Of a stretch of 20,154 nucleotides of DNA, positions 1-8,292 are shown one piece after another. A model generated the notes under the pieces. The model did no database searches. It worked only from the letters and a program-made list of their open reading frames with translations, and was not told the DNA's origin. The stretch spans positions 1-20,154 of the forward strand of contig NVQY01000149.1 of assembly GCA_002400675.1 (NCBI GenBank). The letters run 5' to 3'. Both the position numbers and the translations under genes were made by a program. Origin of the DNA: Paracoccaceae bacterium (GTDB taxonomy: Bacteria > Pseudomonadota > Alphaproteobacteria > Rhodobacterales > Rhodobacteraceae). Every line of letters begins with the position of its first letter. Positions within the stretch are counted from its first letter, which is position 1.

Positions 1-74
1 TCTGTTGGTTGGGGCAAACGCCGGTCATGCGGGGGTTCCTGTTCGCCCAATCGGTCTTATCGTCGGTGTGATAT

Positions 75-151
75 TGGTCGGGCTAGCAGGGTTCGAACCT
101 GCGACCTTCCGTCCCCCAGACGGACGCGCTACCAGACTGCGCCATAGCCCG
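75..151 (-). tRNA. tRNA-Pro (anticodon GGG)
   Basis: The minus strand folds as a complete 77-nt tRNA. The 7-bp acceptor stem pairs CGGGCTA with TAGCCCG, followed by discriminator A and a genome-encoded CCA (75-77). The anticodon stem TCCGT/ACGGA encloses loop CTGGGGG, which places anticodon GGG at 115-117 and decodes CCC proline codons. The T loop is the standard TTCGAAC. It lies 72 nt downstream of the MerR-type gene on the same strand, at the end of the rpmF-plsX-fabH-ihfA run. No terminator is obvious in bases 1-74, which hold nothing else I can identify. Confidence 0.97.
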
Positions 152-223
152 ACGATTTGGTGTTCATAGCGAATTCGCGGGCCGGGGCAAGAGGGAAAGT
201 GGCAAAGCCCGGCCTTGCGCCGG

Positions 224-1246
224 TTAAGACGCACCTGCACCGCTGTGCCGGTCCAGCCACGCTTGCAATTCTTTGGCAAGCGGGGCGATTCTTGCCGCGT
301 TATCGCCGTTTAGGGCGTCGATCCGCGACAAATGCGCCAGCGGGCCGCGGGTATAGGGCAAATCGTTCTCGTCCGGTGGGTCCGGGGCATCGACCACAAG
401 CGAAGGTTTGACCTCGGCAACCGGTTCGGGGGCCGGTTGCGGTTCTGGTTCGGGGGCCGCTTCTGGCTCGGGTGTTTTGATTGGCCGGTGCAAAAAGGAC
501 GGCAAAATGGGTTGTTCTTCGGCCGGAGTGGGGGGCGCTATGACTTCTGGCTCGGGCTCTGGCTCAGGTTCTGGAACCGGCGCTAGTTCTGATACAGGTG
601 CCGATTGTGCGACCTTTTCGACCACTGGTTCCGGTTCGGCGGCAGGTTCTGGCGCTGGTTCGGGCACCATTTCTGCCGCGGGGTTGGCTTCCTGCATTGG
701 GTCGGTGGGTGCCGGCGCGGCGTCGATGGGTGATTGCGTGGGTTCGGGGGCTGGCTGCGGCGCGGGTTCCGGGGACAATTCCAACTGCGGTTCCGGTTCC
801 GTGGCCAACTCTGGCTCTGGCGCTAATTCTGGCACTAATTCTGGTTCTGGTTCTGGTTCCGGTTCAGGCTCTGGAGCGGCCTCGACCACTATTTCTGCGA
901 CCGGCTCGCCCCGAAAGGGCAGAACCTTGGCTTCGACACTCATTTTCTGCGCGGCGTCTGCGGCCACATCACATAATTCTTGTGACAGATCGGAAACATG
1001 TTCAACACCCTGTTCCCTAAGGGCTTTCTGAACCCCTTTGACGGTCAGCCCGTCGTCGTGCAGCAGTTTCTTGATACCGCCCAGCAACACCATGTCGGCG
1101 GGCCGGTAATACCGCCGCCCTCCGGCGCGTTTGACCGGCCTGACCTGTGAGAACTTGCTTTCCCAGAATCGCAGCACATGGGCCTGAACCCCCAACCATT
1201 CCGCAACTTCGCTGATGGTGCGAAAGGCGTCGGGCGATTTGTCCAT
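224..1246 (-). CDS. MerR family transcriptional regulator with long Pro/Glu-rich tail
   Basis: Residues 9-76 form a MerR-type winged helix-turn-helix: [10 protein letters not shown], then [10 protein letters not shown], then the wing with [11 protein letters not shown]. This is the DNA-binding part. Residues about 122-280 are almost entirely repeats of PEP, EPEP and APEP, strongly acidic and probably disordered. A short ordered-looking end (about 296-332, [12 protein letters not shown]...ELQAWLDRH) follows. MerR regulators are commonly 120-160 aa, so at 340 aa this one is enlarged by the tail. No effector-binding cysteines of the metal-sensing MerR types are seen. It begins 17 nt after the ihfA stop and is probably co-transcribed with it. 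A MerR-like gene after ihfA is a usual alphaproteobacterial arrangement; its target is unknown to me. Confidence 0.9.
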   Translation of the reverse strand: MDKSPDAFRTISEVAEWLGVQAHVLRFWESKFSQVRPVKRAGGRRYYRPADMVLLGGIKKLLHDDGLTVKGVQKALREQGVEHVSDLSQELCDVAADAAQKMSVEAKVLPFRGEPVAEIVVEAAPEPEPEPEPEPELVPELAPEPELATEPEPQLELSPEPAPQPAPEPTQSPIDAAPAPTDPMQEANPAAEMVPEPAPEPAAEPEPVVEKVAQSAPVSELAPVPEPEPEPEPEVIAPPTPAEEQPILPSFLHRPIKTPEPEAAPEPEPQPAPEPVAEVKPSLVVDAPDPPDENDLPYTRGPLAHLSRIDALNGDNAARIAPLAKELQAWLDRHSGAGAS

Positions 1247-1263
1247 GTGATCGGTGCCCCTGT

Positions 1264-1566
1264 CTATTTCCGGTTTCCGGTGGCAACGCGATCTTTCATC
1301 AGATGCGAGGGGCGGAACGTCAGCACCCTGCGAGGCTGAATGGGCACCTCTTCGCCGGTCTTGGGGTTGCGCCCGATCCGGGCCGACTTATCCCGCACGC
1401 TGAAGGTGCCAAACGACGAAATCTTAACCTGTTCGCCGCGCACCAAAGCGTCCGACATATGCCCCAGCATACTTTCTACCAGATGCGCGCTTTCGTTCCG
1501 CGAAAGCCCGACCTCGCGGAATACTGCCTCGCTAAGGTCCATTCGCGTCAATGTGTGATCACCCAT
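1264..1566 (-). CDS. ihfA: Integration host factor subunit alpha
   Basis: This 100-aa protein belongs to the bacterial HU/IHF DNA-bending family. It shows the N-terminal helical dimer part ([21 protein letters not shown]), the core [33 protein letters not shown] and the arm end [19 protein letters not shown]-alpha pairs with IHF-beta (not in the window) to bend DNA about 160 degrees at specific sites. I chose the ATG at 1566 ([11 protein letters not shown]), not the longer frame from 1620. It has GGGGGA 5 nt upstream, and family members start here. The gap from fabH is 132 nt and the MerR gene follows after 17 nt, matching the common fabH-ihfA-merR order. Confidence 0.96.
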   Translation of the reverse strand: MGDHTLTRMDLSEAVFREVGLSRNESAHLVESMLGHMSDALVRGEQVKISSFGTFSVRDKSARIGRNPKTGEEVPIQPRRVLTFRPSHLMKDRVATGNRK

Positions 1567-1698
1567 TCGTGTCCCCCAAATGTTTTGCCAAGCATACGTT
1601 GCGGGCAAATTCACTGTCAATGTTTATGCTTTGCAATAGCTTGGATAAGCTGGTTCGCGCGCGAATAACCGGCAGTTTGCCGCGAAATCATTACTGAA

Positions 1699-2670
1699 TC
1701 ACCACCGCAGAACCACCGACCCCCAGGCAAGCCCGCCGCCGATCGCCTCGGTGACGATCAAATCGCCCGGTTTGATCTGTCCGCGCGCGTGTCCAACCGA
1801 CAGCGCAAGGGGAATCGATGCCGCTGAGGTGTTGCCGTGATCCTGCACCGTGACCACCACGCGATCCATGCTAAGACCCAGCTTTTTGGCGGTGCCCTGA
1901 ATGATGCGGATATTGGCTTGATGCGGCACGATCCAGTCGATGTCGTCGGCCCCCAGCCCCGCCTTGGCCAGCGAGGCCCGCGCGGTCGACGCCAGTTTTT
2001 CCACCGCGTGGCGGAATACCTGATTGCCCTGCATCCGCAAATACCCGGTGGTGCGGCTGCCGACGCCGCCATCCACATACAACAGATCCCGGTGACGCCC
2101 ATCCGAATGCAGGTCGGTGGCCAGAATGCCCCGGTCGTCCGAGGTGCCGTTGCCGGTCTGTGCCTCTAGTATCAGCGCGCCCGCGCCATCGCCGAACAGG
2201 ACGCAGGTGGACCGGTCGCTCCAGTCCATGATGCGCGAAAAGGTTTCGGCACCGATCACCAGAACCCGTTTCGCCTGACCCGACACGATCAGCGCGTTGG
2301 CGTTGCTCAGGGCAAAGACAAACCCGGCGCAGACCGCCTGAATGTCAAAGGCAAACCCCGAGGTCATGCCCAGATTGGCCTGCACCATGGTGGCCGCCGA
2401 GGGAAAGGTCAGATCAGCGGTCGAGGTGGCCAGAATGATCGTATCAAGGTCAGCGGCGGTCAGTCCAGCGGCGTCCAACGCGGCCTGTGCGGCGCGGGTG
2501 GCCATCATCGACGTGGTTTCATCCTCGGCGGCGAAATGACGGCGTTCGATTCCGGACCTGGACCGGATCCATTCGTCCGAGGTGTCCAGCGTTTCCTCGA
2601 AATGTGAATTGGGAACAACGCGTTCCGGCAGGTAATGACCAACCCCTTTGACCACTGCACGAATTGTCAT
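1699..2670 (-). CDS. fabH: 3-oxoacyl-[acyl-carrier-protein] synthase III (FabH)
   Basis: This enzyme condenses an acyl-CoA (usually acetyl-CoA) with malonyl-ACP to start fatty acid synthesis in the cytoplasm. The full thiolase fold is present at the family's usual length (323 aa). The catalytic triad is visible: Cys114 in DIQAVCAGF, His250 in VPHQANIRI and Asn280 in DHGNTSAASIP. The C-terminal GGGLAWGSVVLRW is typical. It starts 3 nt after the plsX stop, so the two are almost certainly co-transcribed and perhaps translationally coupled. No residue looks out of place. Confidence 0.98.
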   Translation of the reverse strand: MTIRAVVKGVGHYLPERVVPNSHFEETLDTSDEWIRSRSGIERRHFAAEDETTSMMATRAAQAALDAAGLTAADLDTIILATSTADLTFPSAATMVQANLGMTSGFAFDIQAVCAGFVFALSNANALIVSGQAKRVLVIGAETFSRIMDWSDRSTCVLFGDGAGALILEAQTGNGTSDDRGILATDLHSDGRHRDLLYVDGGVGSRTTGYLRMQGNQVFRHAVEKLASTARASLAKAGLGADDIDWIVPHQANIRIIQGTAKKLGLSMDRVVVTVQDHGNTSAASIPLALSVGHARGQIKPGDLIVTEAIGGGLAWGSVVLRW

Positions 2671-2673
2671 GGG

Positions 2674-3768
2674 CTAGTCCTGTCCTTCTTGTTCGGTCGT
2701 GTCATCGGTCAGTTCGCTGGTATTGGCAACCCGTGCGGCAAGTTTGGCGGAAAAGCCTGACTGCGCCAGCTGATAGGCTAGCCTGACAGCGGCGGACACC
2801 CCGGTTGCGTCCGCGCCACCATGGGATTTTACCACGATGCCGTTCAGCCCCAGAAACACCCCGCCATTGACCCGACGCGGGTCGATCCGCTTTTTCAGCC
2901 GGTACATCGACGAAATTGCCAGCACCGAGGCTAGCCGTGACATTGGTGAGTGGCGAAACGCCTGACGTAACAGGTCGCCAATCAGGCTGGCGGTGCCTTC
3001 GCCGGTCTTGATCGCCACATTGCCGGTAAAGCCGTCGGTGACGATCACATCGGCGCGGTTGCCGGGGATGTCGCTGCCTTCGACAAAGCCGACGAAATCG
3101 AAACTGCCCTGTTCGGTGTGCGCGCCGATCAGCCCGTGGGCCTCTTTTAACTCGGCGCGACCTTTGTGTTCTTCGGTGCCCACGTTCAGCAAGCCGATGC
3201 GTGGGCGCGGCAGGCCAAGGCCGTTGCGGGCATAAGACGCCCCCATCAGCGCGTATTGCAACAGATCGCGGGCATCGGCGCGCACGTCGGCACCCACATC
3301 CAGCATCACGTTGAACACCTGAGGGTTGCTGGACGGAAACAGAATGGCGATGGCCGGGCGGTTGACCCCGGGCAGCTTGCGCAGGCGGATCATCGAAATC
3401 GCCATCAATGCCCCGGTGTTGCCGCATGACACCGCCGCCAGTGCTGCGCCATCACGTACCGATTCGATGCTCGACCACATCGATGTGCCCTTGCCGTTGC
3501 GCATCACATGGCTGGGCTTGTCTTCCATTGAAACCACGTCGCGCGCATCATGCACCACGACGCGCCCACGCAGGATGCGTCGTTTGGCAACCAATGGCTC
3601 CAGAGTTTCCTTTGGCCCATGCAAAATGAACCCGATGTCCGGGTTCTCTTTGGTGGCAAGCGCCAGCCCCGCGACAACAGCCGCAGGCCCCGTGTCTCCG
3701 CCCATGGCGTCAACCGAGATTGTGATTCGTCCAGTTGCGGGCTGGGTCTGATCGGGCTGGGCCGTCAT
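2674..3768 (-). CDS. plsX: Phosphate acyltransferase PlsX
   Basis: PlsX makes acyl-phosphate from acyl-ACP and phosphate, the acyl donor for PlsY in phospholipid synthesis; it is peripherally membrane associated. At 364 aa it has the family length. Recognisable motifs in order are VDAMGGD (residues 19-25), SCGNTGALM, VTDGFTGNVAIKTGEG and NGGVFLGLNGIVVKSHGGAD. The first 15 residues and the acidic last 15 are variable extensions. It lies 20 nt after rpmF and 3 nt before fabH. This rpmF-plsX-fabH order is conserved across many proteobacteria and links membrane lipid supply with ribosome production. Confidence 0.98.
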   Translation of the reverse strand: MTAQPDQTQPATGRITISVDAMGGDTGPAAVVAGLALATKENPDIGFILHGPKETLEPLVAKRRILRGRVVVHDARDVVSMEDKPSHVMRNGKGTSMWSSIESVRDGAALAAVSCGNTGALMAISMIRLRKLPGVNRPAIAILFPSSNPQVFNVMLDVGADVRADARDLLQYALMGASYARNGLGLPRPRIGLLNVGTEEHKGRAELKEAHGLIGAHTEQGSFDFVGFVEGSDIPGNRADVIVTDGFTGNVAIKTGEGTASLIGDLLRQAFRHSPMSRLASVLAISSMYRLKKRIDPRRVNGGVFLGLNGIVVKSHGGADATGVSAAVRLAYQLAQSGFSAKLAARVANTSELTDDTTEQEGQD

Positions 3769-3788
3769 TTAGGGGACATTGACCGGCC

Positions 3789-3995
3789 TTACGCCGCGTC
3801 TTCGTCCAGGTCGATATCGTCAGCCAGGACAACGATTTCCTTGTTGTCATAGTGACCGCAGGCCGAACAAATGTGATGCGGGCGCTTAAGCTCTCCGCAG
3901 TTTGGGCATTCGTTCGGGTTTGCAGCAACCAGCGCATCGTGTGCGCGACGATTGTTGCGGCGCGATTTGGATACTTTGTTCTGTTGGACGGCCAT
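3789..3995 (-). CDS. rpmF: 50S ribosomal protein L32
   Basis: This 68-aa basic protein starts [19 protein letters not shown], the usual L32 N-terminus. It carries two CxxC pairs ([20 protein letters not shown]) that can bind zinc, so it is the zinc-ribbon (C+) form rather than the zinc-independent one. The tail [10 protein letters not shown] is acidic, as in other alphaproteobacterial copies. It lies between yceD (217 nt upstream) and plsX (20 nt downstream). The larger gap before it leaves room for its own promoter, though I cannot point to clear -35/-10 boxes. Confidence 0.97.
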   Translation of the reverse strand: MAVQQNKVSKSRRNNRRAHDALVAANPNECPNCGELKRPHHICSACGHYDNKEIVVLADDIDLDEDAA

Positions 3996-4212
3996 GTCTC
4001 AACCCTTGTTTGATAAGGGCCGCATCGGAATTTTCCGGGCGGCCATGTTGCATTGTCGTATTCGGTGTCGTTTCGGGCGGCGTGACAGGCGTTTAGGCCG
4101 CAGCCTAAGCGATGTCCAACCTAAAAACCGGTGAGCGCGCGAAAATACTGTGAATCCGGCGCGACGCAAGTGGTATTTTGCCGGTTTGGCCCTGTGACCA
4201 GCGCCGCATGGG

Positions 4213-4749
4213 TCATGTGTCACCCTTTAGCGAATCGCGCAAAGACGCCAGCCCGGCGAACGGGCGGGCATCCTGATCCTGCATCGGCGTCTTGCCGGGT
4301 TCGGTGAACACGGTCTCGCCCGCATCGGCCTGTAGTTTGCGCGGGTATTGCGGCAACGCCAGGGCCAGCGCTTCGGACAGGACGGCATAGGGGTCGATAT
4401 GGCTGCCCAGAGGTTCGATACTGTCATCTTCGGCAATCTCCACCTCGTCCTCGGTGGGGGCGGTCCAGTTGGCCAGATATGTGCGTTGCACGTCCACATC
4501 GATTCGCGTGTTTACCGGTTCCAGCGTGATAACGCACGCCTGGGTCACGCTGGCCCCTAGTCGCGCGGCCAGTTGCCAGTCACGCTTTCCGCGCGATTCG
4601 ACGGTGCCGTGAAACCGCAGTTTGCGCAGTCCCGACAGACCCAAACGGTCGCGCAAAGCCACAAGGGCTTTGGAATCAGGGCGAATATCAAAACTGGTGA
4701 CGCTGTTTTGCGAAAGATTGGCGACACGCAGGGCAGGGTTGTCGGACAT
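4213..4749 (-). CDS. yceD: YceD/DUF177 family protein (23S rRNA accumulation)
   Basis: This 178-aa protein matches the DUF177 family, known in Escherichia coli as YceD and linked to large-subunit rRNA accumulation. The family pattern is visible. There is a core strand TQACVITLEPVNTRIDVDVQ, then the acidic stretch EDEVEIAEDDSIEPLGSHIDPYAVLSEALALALPQYPR. The second part corresponds to the usual 'D...E.IDLGELVAEQLALALPLYPR' block. I start it at ATG 4749 (MSDNPALRV). The frame is open to 4836, but the extra 29 residues look non-homologous and would overlap the divergent bamE start. It precedes rpmF, as is usual. Confidence 0.88.
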   Translation of the reverse strand: MSDNPALRVANLSQNSVTSFDIRPDSKALVALRDRLGLSGLRKLRFHGTVESRGKRDWQLAARLGASVTQACVITLEPVNTRIDVDVQRTYLANWTAPTEDEVEIAEDDSIEPLGSHIDPYAVLSEALALALPQYPRKLQADAGETVFTEPGKTPMQDQDARPFAGLASLRDSLKGDT

Positions 4750-4834
4750 TGGCAGGCTTTCGTTTCTTGAACCATGGGGGCGGTTTGTTGTAACTGGGAT
4801 AAAAGGCGTATCAAGCCAAGGCAAGAGGGCAGCC

Positions 4835-5302
4835 ATGTTTGCATTCCGATCAAAGCGTAATCCCGGTGGGCGGGCAGCCTTGCTGGTTGTGTTGCTGCTG
4901 GGGCTTTCCGCCTGTCAGACCACCTATCGCAACCACGGCTATGTGCCCACCGCCGAAGAACTGGCGGGCATCAAAGTGGGGGTTGATACCCGCGATTCGG
5001 TAGCCGAGGAAATCGGCGCGCCCGGATCATCCGGAATGCTGAACGACAGCGGCTATTACTATGTGGCCACACGGATGAAGTATTACGGCCCGCGCCAGCC
5101 CAAGATCGTGGCGCGCGATCTGGTGGCGATCAGCTTTACCAGCACCGGGGTAGTCAGCAACGTTGAACGCTTTGGCTTGCAGGACGGTCAGGTGATCGCC
5201 TTTGAACGACGCGTCACCAGTTCCAGCGTCGAGGACAAGACGTTCCTGCGCCAACTGCTGGGCAACGTGGGCCGGATCAGCCCGGATCAGCTTTTGCAGT
5301 AA
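4835..5302 (+). CDS. bamE: Outer membrane protein assembly factor BamE (lipoprotein)
   Basis: This 155-aa lipoprotein is a small subunit of the BAM complex that inserts beta-barrel proteins into the outer membrane. Residues 12-27 form a signal sequence ending in lipobox LSAC, with Cys27 as the lipidated residue. The SmpA/OmlA-type domain follows: the conserved start HGYVPTAEELAGIKVGVDTRDSVAEEIGAPG, then SGYYYVATRMKYYGPRQPKIVARDLVAISF. I chose ATG 4835 because AAGAGGG lies just upstream; the same frame is open from 4622 but that part is antisense to yceD. It is divergent from yceD with 85 nt between starts and is followed by the OlsB-type gene. Confidence 0.93.
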   Translation: MFAFRSKRNPGGRAALLVVLLLGLSACQTTYRNHGYVPTAEELAGIKVGVDTRDSVAEEIGAPGSSGMLNDSGYYYVATRMKYYGPRQPKIVARDLVAISFTSTGVVSNVERFGLQDGQVIAFERRVTSSSVEDKTFLRQLLGNVGRISPDQLLQ

Positions 5303-5361
5303 GCTATGGCCAGACATAGGGCATCACCGGGTCACAGCCGCCAATTGCGCGGGTTGGATTG

Positions 5362-6087
5362 ATGGCGGGCAGCGGCCGTTTCTGCGTTACCATCGGGCGC
5401 GAACCCGGTGACATCGCGGCCGCGCAGGCGCTTAGGACGCGGGCGTTTGCCACTGGCGAAGGCGATGGCGACCGGTTTGACGCGTTGTGCGATCATTTGC
5501 TGGTGCGCGATTGTCGGAACGGCGCGGTTGTATGCAGCGCGCGGATACTGGCCTGCGCCGACGGGCGGGGCATTTCGCGCAGCTATTCGGCGCAATATTA
5601 TGATCTGAGCGCATTGACGCAGTATCGCGGCGATATGGCCGAGCTGGGGCGGTTCTGCATTGATCCGGGGGCGGCGGACCCGGACATCCTGCGGGTCGCG
5701 TGGGGCGCGCTGACGCGGTATGTGGATGATAACAATATAGAAATGCTGTTTGGTTGTTCGTCGTTTGCTGGCACGGATACCTCGATTTATCTGGACACGT
5801 TTGCAGTGCTGCGCGACCGCTATCTGGCCCCGCCGCGTTGGGGACCCGGGGTTGGGTCGGGGGATGTGTTCCGCTATGGGGCTGAAGCGCGGGTGGCTGA
5901 TGTGCGGGAGGGGATGCGGAGGATGCCGCCATTGTTGCGCAGTTATCTGTTGATGGGGGGGCGGGTCAGCGACCATGCGGTGGTTGATCGGCAGATGAAC
6001 ACGCTGCACGTGTTTACCGGGCTGGAGATTGACGCGATTCCGCCTGCGCGCAAACGTTTGTTGCGGGCTGATGGGGCGGAGATTTGA
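5362..6087 (+). CDS. olsB: L-ornithine N(alpha)-acyltransferase-like protein (OlsB family)
   Basis: This 241-aa protein resembles OlsB, which transfers a 3-hydroxyacyl group from ACP to the alpha-amino group of ornithine to make lyso-ornithine lipid. Family blocks are seen in order: RTRAFATGEGDGDRFDALCDHLLV (about 27-50), AELGRFCIDP (about 92-101), and ALTRYVDDNNIEMLFGCSSFAGTD. It starts at ATG 5362; a TTG directly before it at 5359 is an alternative, and no strong ribosome site decides between them. The partner OlsA (lyso-lipid acyltransferase), often adjacent in alphaproteobacteria, is not here; an ABC-F gene follows instead. Ornithine lipids are phosphorus-free membrane lipids. A different N-acyl amino acid substrate cannot be excluded. 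Confidence 0.82.
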   Translation: MAGSGRFCVTIGREPGDIAAAQALRTRAFATGEGDGDRFDALCDHLLVRDCRNGAVVCSARILACADGRGISRSYSAQYYDLSALTQYRGDMAELGRFCIDPGAADPDILRVAWGALTRYVDDNNIEMLFGCSSFAGTDTSIYLDTFAVLRDRYLAPPRWGPGVGSGDVFRYGAEARVADVREGMRRMPPLLRSYLLMGGRVSDHAVVDRQMNTLHVFTGLEIDAIPPARKRLLRADGAEI

Positions 6088-6108
6088 GTATTTGACACAA
6101 GAAGAAGC
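6082..6108 (+). repeat. 27-bp intergenic repeat, copy 1
   Basis: The sequence ATTTGAGTATTTG, two variable bases, then ACAAGAAGAAGC occurs here and at 19911-19937 with 25 of 27 identical bases. In this copy the TGA inside ATTTGAG is the stop codon of the OlsB-type gene, and the element ends 43 nt before the ABC-F start. Similar TTTGAGTATTT...AAGAAG strings are, from memory, common between roseobacter genes. I know no named family or function for them. Confidence 0.7.
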
Positions 6109-6151
6109 TGGGGCGTTGACGCCTTTGCCGCGCCGGGATAGCTGAGCCGGT

Positions 6152-7957
6152 ATGGCGAGAATTCCTCTTTTGCAGATGGCCGATATATCCCTGACCTTTG
6201 GCGGGGATCCGGTGTTCGATGGTCTTGATCTTGTGGTGCAACCTGGCGACCGATTGGCGCTTGTGGGGCGCAACGGGTCGGGCAAATCCACCCTGATGAA
6301 GGTCATGGCCGGGCTGGTCGAGGCGGATTCCGGGCAGGTCAGTGTCGCGCCGGGCAAATCGGTTGGCTATATGGAGCAGGACCCGGATATGGCCGGGTTT
6401 GCCACGCTTGGGGATTTCGCCTCGGCCGGGTTGGAGCCGGGGGAATTGTACAAGGTCGAGCGCGCCGGAGAAGGGTTGAAGTTTGATCCTGATCGCGCCG
6501 TTTCCACCGCATCGGGCGGCGAACGGCGGCGCGCGGCATTGGCCGGGTTGATGGCCGCGGCCCCCGATCTGATGTTGCTGGACGAGCCGACCAACCATCT
6601 GGACATCGAGGCGATCACCTGGCTTGAGCGCGAATTAAAGGCCACGCGCGCCGGGTTTGTTCTGATCAGCCACGACCGGGCATTTCTGCGTGAGCTTAGC
6701 CGCGCAACTCTTTGGATTGACAGGGGAATGGTGCGTCGTCAAGACAAGGGATTCGAAGAGTTCGAGATCTGGCGCGACACCCTTTGGGCCGAAGAGGACA
6801 GCGCGCGCCACAAGTTGAATCGCAAGATCAAGGCCGAGGCGCGGTGGGCCGTGGAAGGCATCAGTGCGAGGCGCAAGCGCAATCAGGGGCGGGTGCGCGC
6901 GCTGGCCGGGTTACGGGCCGAGAGGGCCGGGCAGATCAGGCGGCAGGGCACCGCCGGTCTGGCGTTGGAATCCGGGCAAAAGTCGGGACGTAAGGTGATC
7001 GAGGCCGTTGGTATTTCCAAGGCTTACGACGGCGTCGACATTGTGCGTGACTTTTCCCTCAAGGTGCAGCGCGGCGACCGGATCGCCTTTGTCGGTCCCA
7101 ATGGCGCGGGCAAGACCACCGTTCTCAAGATGTTGCTGGGCGAGGTGGCCCCGGATTCGGGCGTGGTGAACATCGGCACCAATCTTGAGGTGGCGGTGTT
7201 TGATCAGGCGCGCTCAAAACTCGACCCGGATTTAAGCCTTTGGGACAGTCTGACCGCCGATCCCGACATGCGCGTGTCGGGCAGTTCCGATCAGGTCATG
7301 GTGCGGGGTATGCCGCGTCATGTGGTCGGCTATCTCAAGGATTTCCTGTTTGACGAGGCGCAGGCACGCGCGCCCGTGCGGTCTCTGTCGGGCGGCGAAA
7401 AGGCGCGGCTGTTGCTGGCGCGATTGATGGCGCGCAGTTCTAACCTGCTGGTGCTGGACGAGCCGACCAACGATCTGGATGTGGAAACGCTGGACCTGTT
7501 GCAGGAACTGCTTGACGATTTTGACGGCACCGTTCTGCTGGTCAGCCACGACCGCGATTTCCTTGACCGGGTGGCCACCACCACCGTCGCGTTAGAGGGG
7601 GACGGGCGCGCCACTGCCTATGCCGGCGGGTGGAGCGATTATCTGTCGCAACGCGGTGCAGAAAATAAGGAAAAGCGTGAGAAATCAAAGTCTAGCAAGG
7701 CGAAGGTAAAGCAGGTAAGCGCCCCGCAAACCGGGCTTTCGTTCACCGAGAAACACCGGCTGGAATCGCTGCCGGGCGAGATTGAGCGTCTTGAGGCTGA
7801 GATATCAAAGCTGGCGGGATTGCTGGGCGAGGCTGATCTTTACAGCAAATCTCCGGTTAAGTTCGCCAAGGCAAGCGAGGCTTTGGCAGAGCGGCAAAAG
7901 CGGCTGGAGGCGGCCGAAGAGGATTGGCTGATGCTTGAGGAAAAGGCCGGGGCTTAG
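6152..7957 (+). CDS. uup: ABC-F family ATPase (Uup type)
   Basis: This 601-aa soluble protein has two ABC ATPase domains and no membrane segments, as in the ABC-F family that acts on ribosomes. Domain 1 has Walker A GRNGSGKST (39-47), signature SGGER (121-125) and Walker B LLDEPTNHLD (142-151). Domain 2 has GPNGAGKTT (315-323), SGGEK (413-417) and LDEPTNDLD (435-443). The linker, about residues 205-275, is highly charged. A C-terminal coiled coil (about 533-598), preceded by a Lys/Ser-rich stretch, is the hallmark of the Uup group, linked in E. coli to transposon excision and ribosome function. Its stop overlaps that of the convergent TusA-like gene by 3 bases (7955-7957). Confidence 0.93.
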   Translation: MARIPLLQMADISLTFGGDPVFDGLDLVVQPGDRLALVGRNGSGKSTLMKVMAGLVEADSGQVSVAPGKSVGYMEQDPDMAGFATLGDFASAGLEPGELYKVERAGEGLKFDPDRAVSTASGGERRRAALAGLMAAAPDLMLLDEPTNHLDIEAITWLERELKATRAGFVLISHDRAFLRELSRATLWIDRGMVRRQDKGFEEFEIWRDTLWAEEDSARHKLNRKIKAEARWAVEGISARRKRNQGRVRALAGLRAERAGQIRRQGTAGLALESGQKSGRKVIEAVGISKAYDGVDIVRDFSLKVQRGDRIAFVGPNGAGKTTVLKMLLGEVAPDSGVVNIGTNLEVAVFDQARSKLDPDLSLWDSLTADPDMRVSGSSDQVMVRGMPRHVVGYLKDFLFDEAQARAPVRSLSGGEKARLLLARLMARSSNLLVLDEPTNDLDVETLDLLQELLDDFDGTVLLVSHDRDFLDRVATTTVALEGDGRATAYAGGWSDYLSQRGAENKEKREKSKSSKAKVKQVSAPQTGLSFTEKHRLESLPGEIERLEAEISKLAGLLGEADLYSKSPVKFAKASEALAERQKRLEAAEEDWLMLEEKAGA

Positions 7958-8187
7958 CCGCCTTTGCGGATCAGATAGGCCCGGTGATCGTCGAAATCGC
8001 CCTGATCCACCAGCGTATGACCGGCCTCGGCGCAGAAATGCGGCACGTCGATCACCGCCGCAGGGTCGTCGGCCAATAGTTTCAGAACCGCGCCATCGCG
8101 CATCGACATCAACCGTTTGCGCGCCTTGAGAACCGGCAGCGGGCACAACAGCCCGATTGCGTCCAGAATTTCATCGTGATTGTCCAT
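7954..8187 (-). CDS. TusA-family sulfurtransferase
   Basis: This 77-aa protein has the SirA/TusA fold signature LDAIGLLCPLPVLKARKRL, with the sulfur-carrying Cys15 in a CPxP motif, followed by AVLKLLADDPAAVIDVPHFCAEAGHTLV. TusA proteins relay persulfide sulfur for tRNA thiolation or other sulfur transfer. A second Cys in PHFC is common in this group. The start at ATG 8187 is preferred; the frame is open to 8622 but the added part is antisense to ccdA and unlike the family. It is convergent with uup and divergent from ccdA, with 105 nt between the two starts. Other TusA-domain roles (YeeD or redox sulfur transfer) remain possible. Confidence 0.88.
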   Translation of the reverse strand: MDNHDEILDAIGLLCPLPVLKARKRLMSMRDGAVLKLLADDPAAVIDVPHFCAEAGHTLVDQGDFDDHRAYLIRKGG

Positions 8188-8292
8188 AAATGTCCAGATA
8201 ATCGGGATGTTACAGCCTGTCCACAAGGTTGTGACCACCCGTGGCCATTTGGACCCGTGACGAACGCGTGGCAATGTCCTAAGGGCTTGGGT

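Noticed and set aside
408..1031. Long plus-strand frame rich in Gly and Ser (GSGSGS) opposite the MerR-type gene
   Set aside because: It is the complement of the Pro/Glu repeat codons. The minus strand has a clear MerR domain, and this frame has no domain or ribosome site.
3996..4212. Possible small gene between yceD and rpmF
   Set aside because: The frames here are Arg-rich, lack ribosome sites and overlap the yceD end. I see only a likely promoter or leader region.
5332..6357. 341-aa minus-strand frame opposite olsB and the start of uup
   Set aside because: Its product is Arg/Pro/His-rich without family features, and the plus-strand genes are well supported.
8181..8196. Direct repeat TGTCCA-TAAA-TGTCCA at the TusA-like start
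   Set aside because: Six bases twice at a 10-base step can occur by chance, and part of it is coding sequence.
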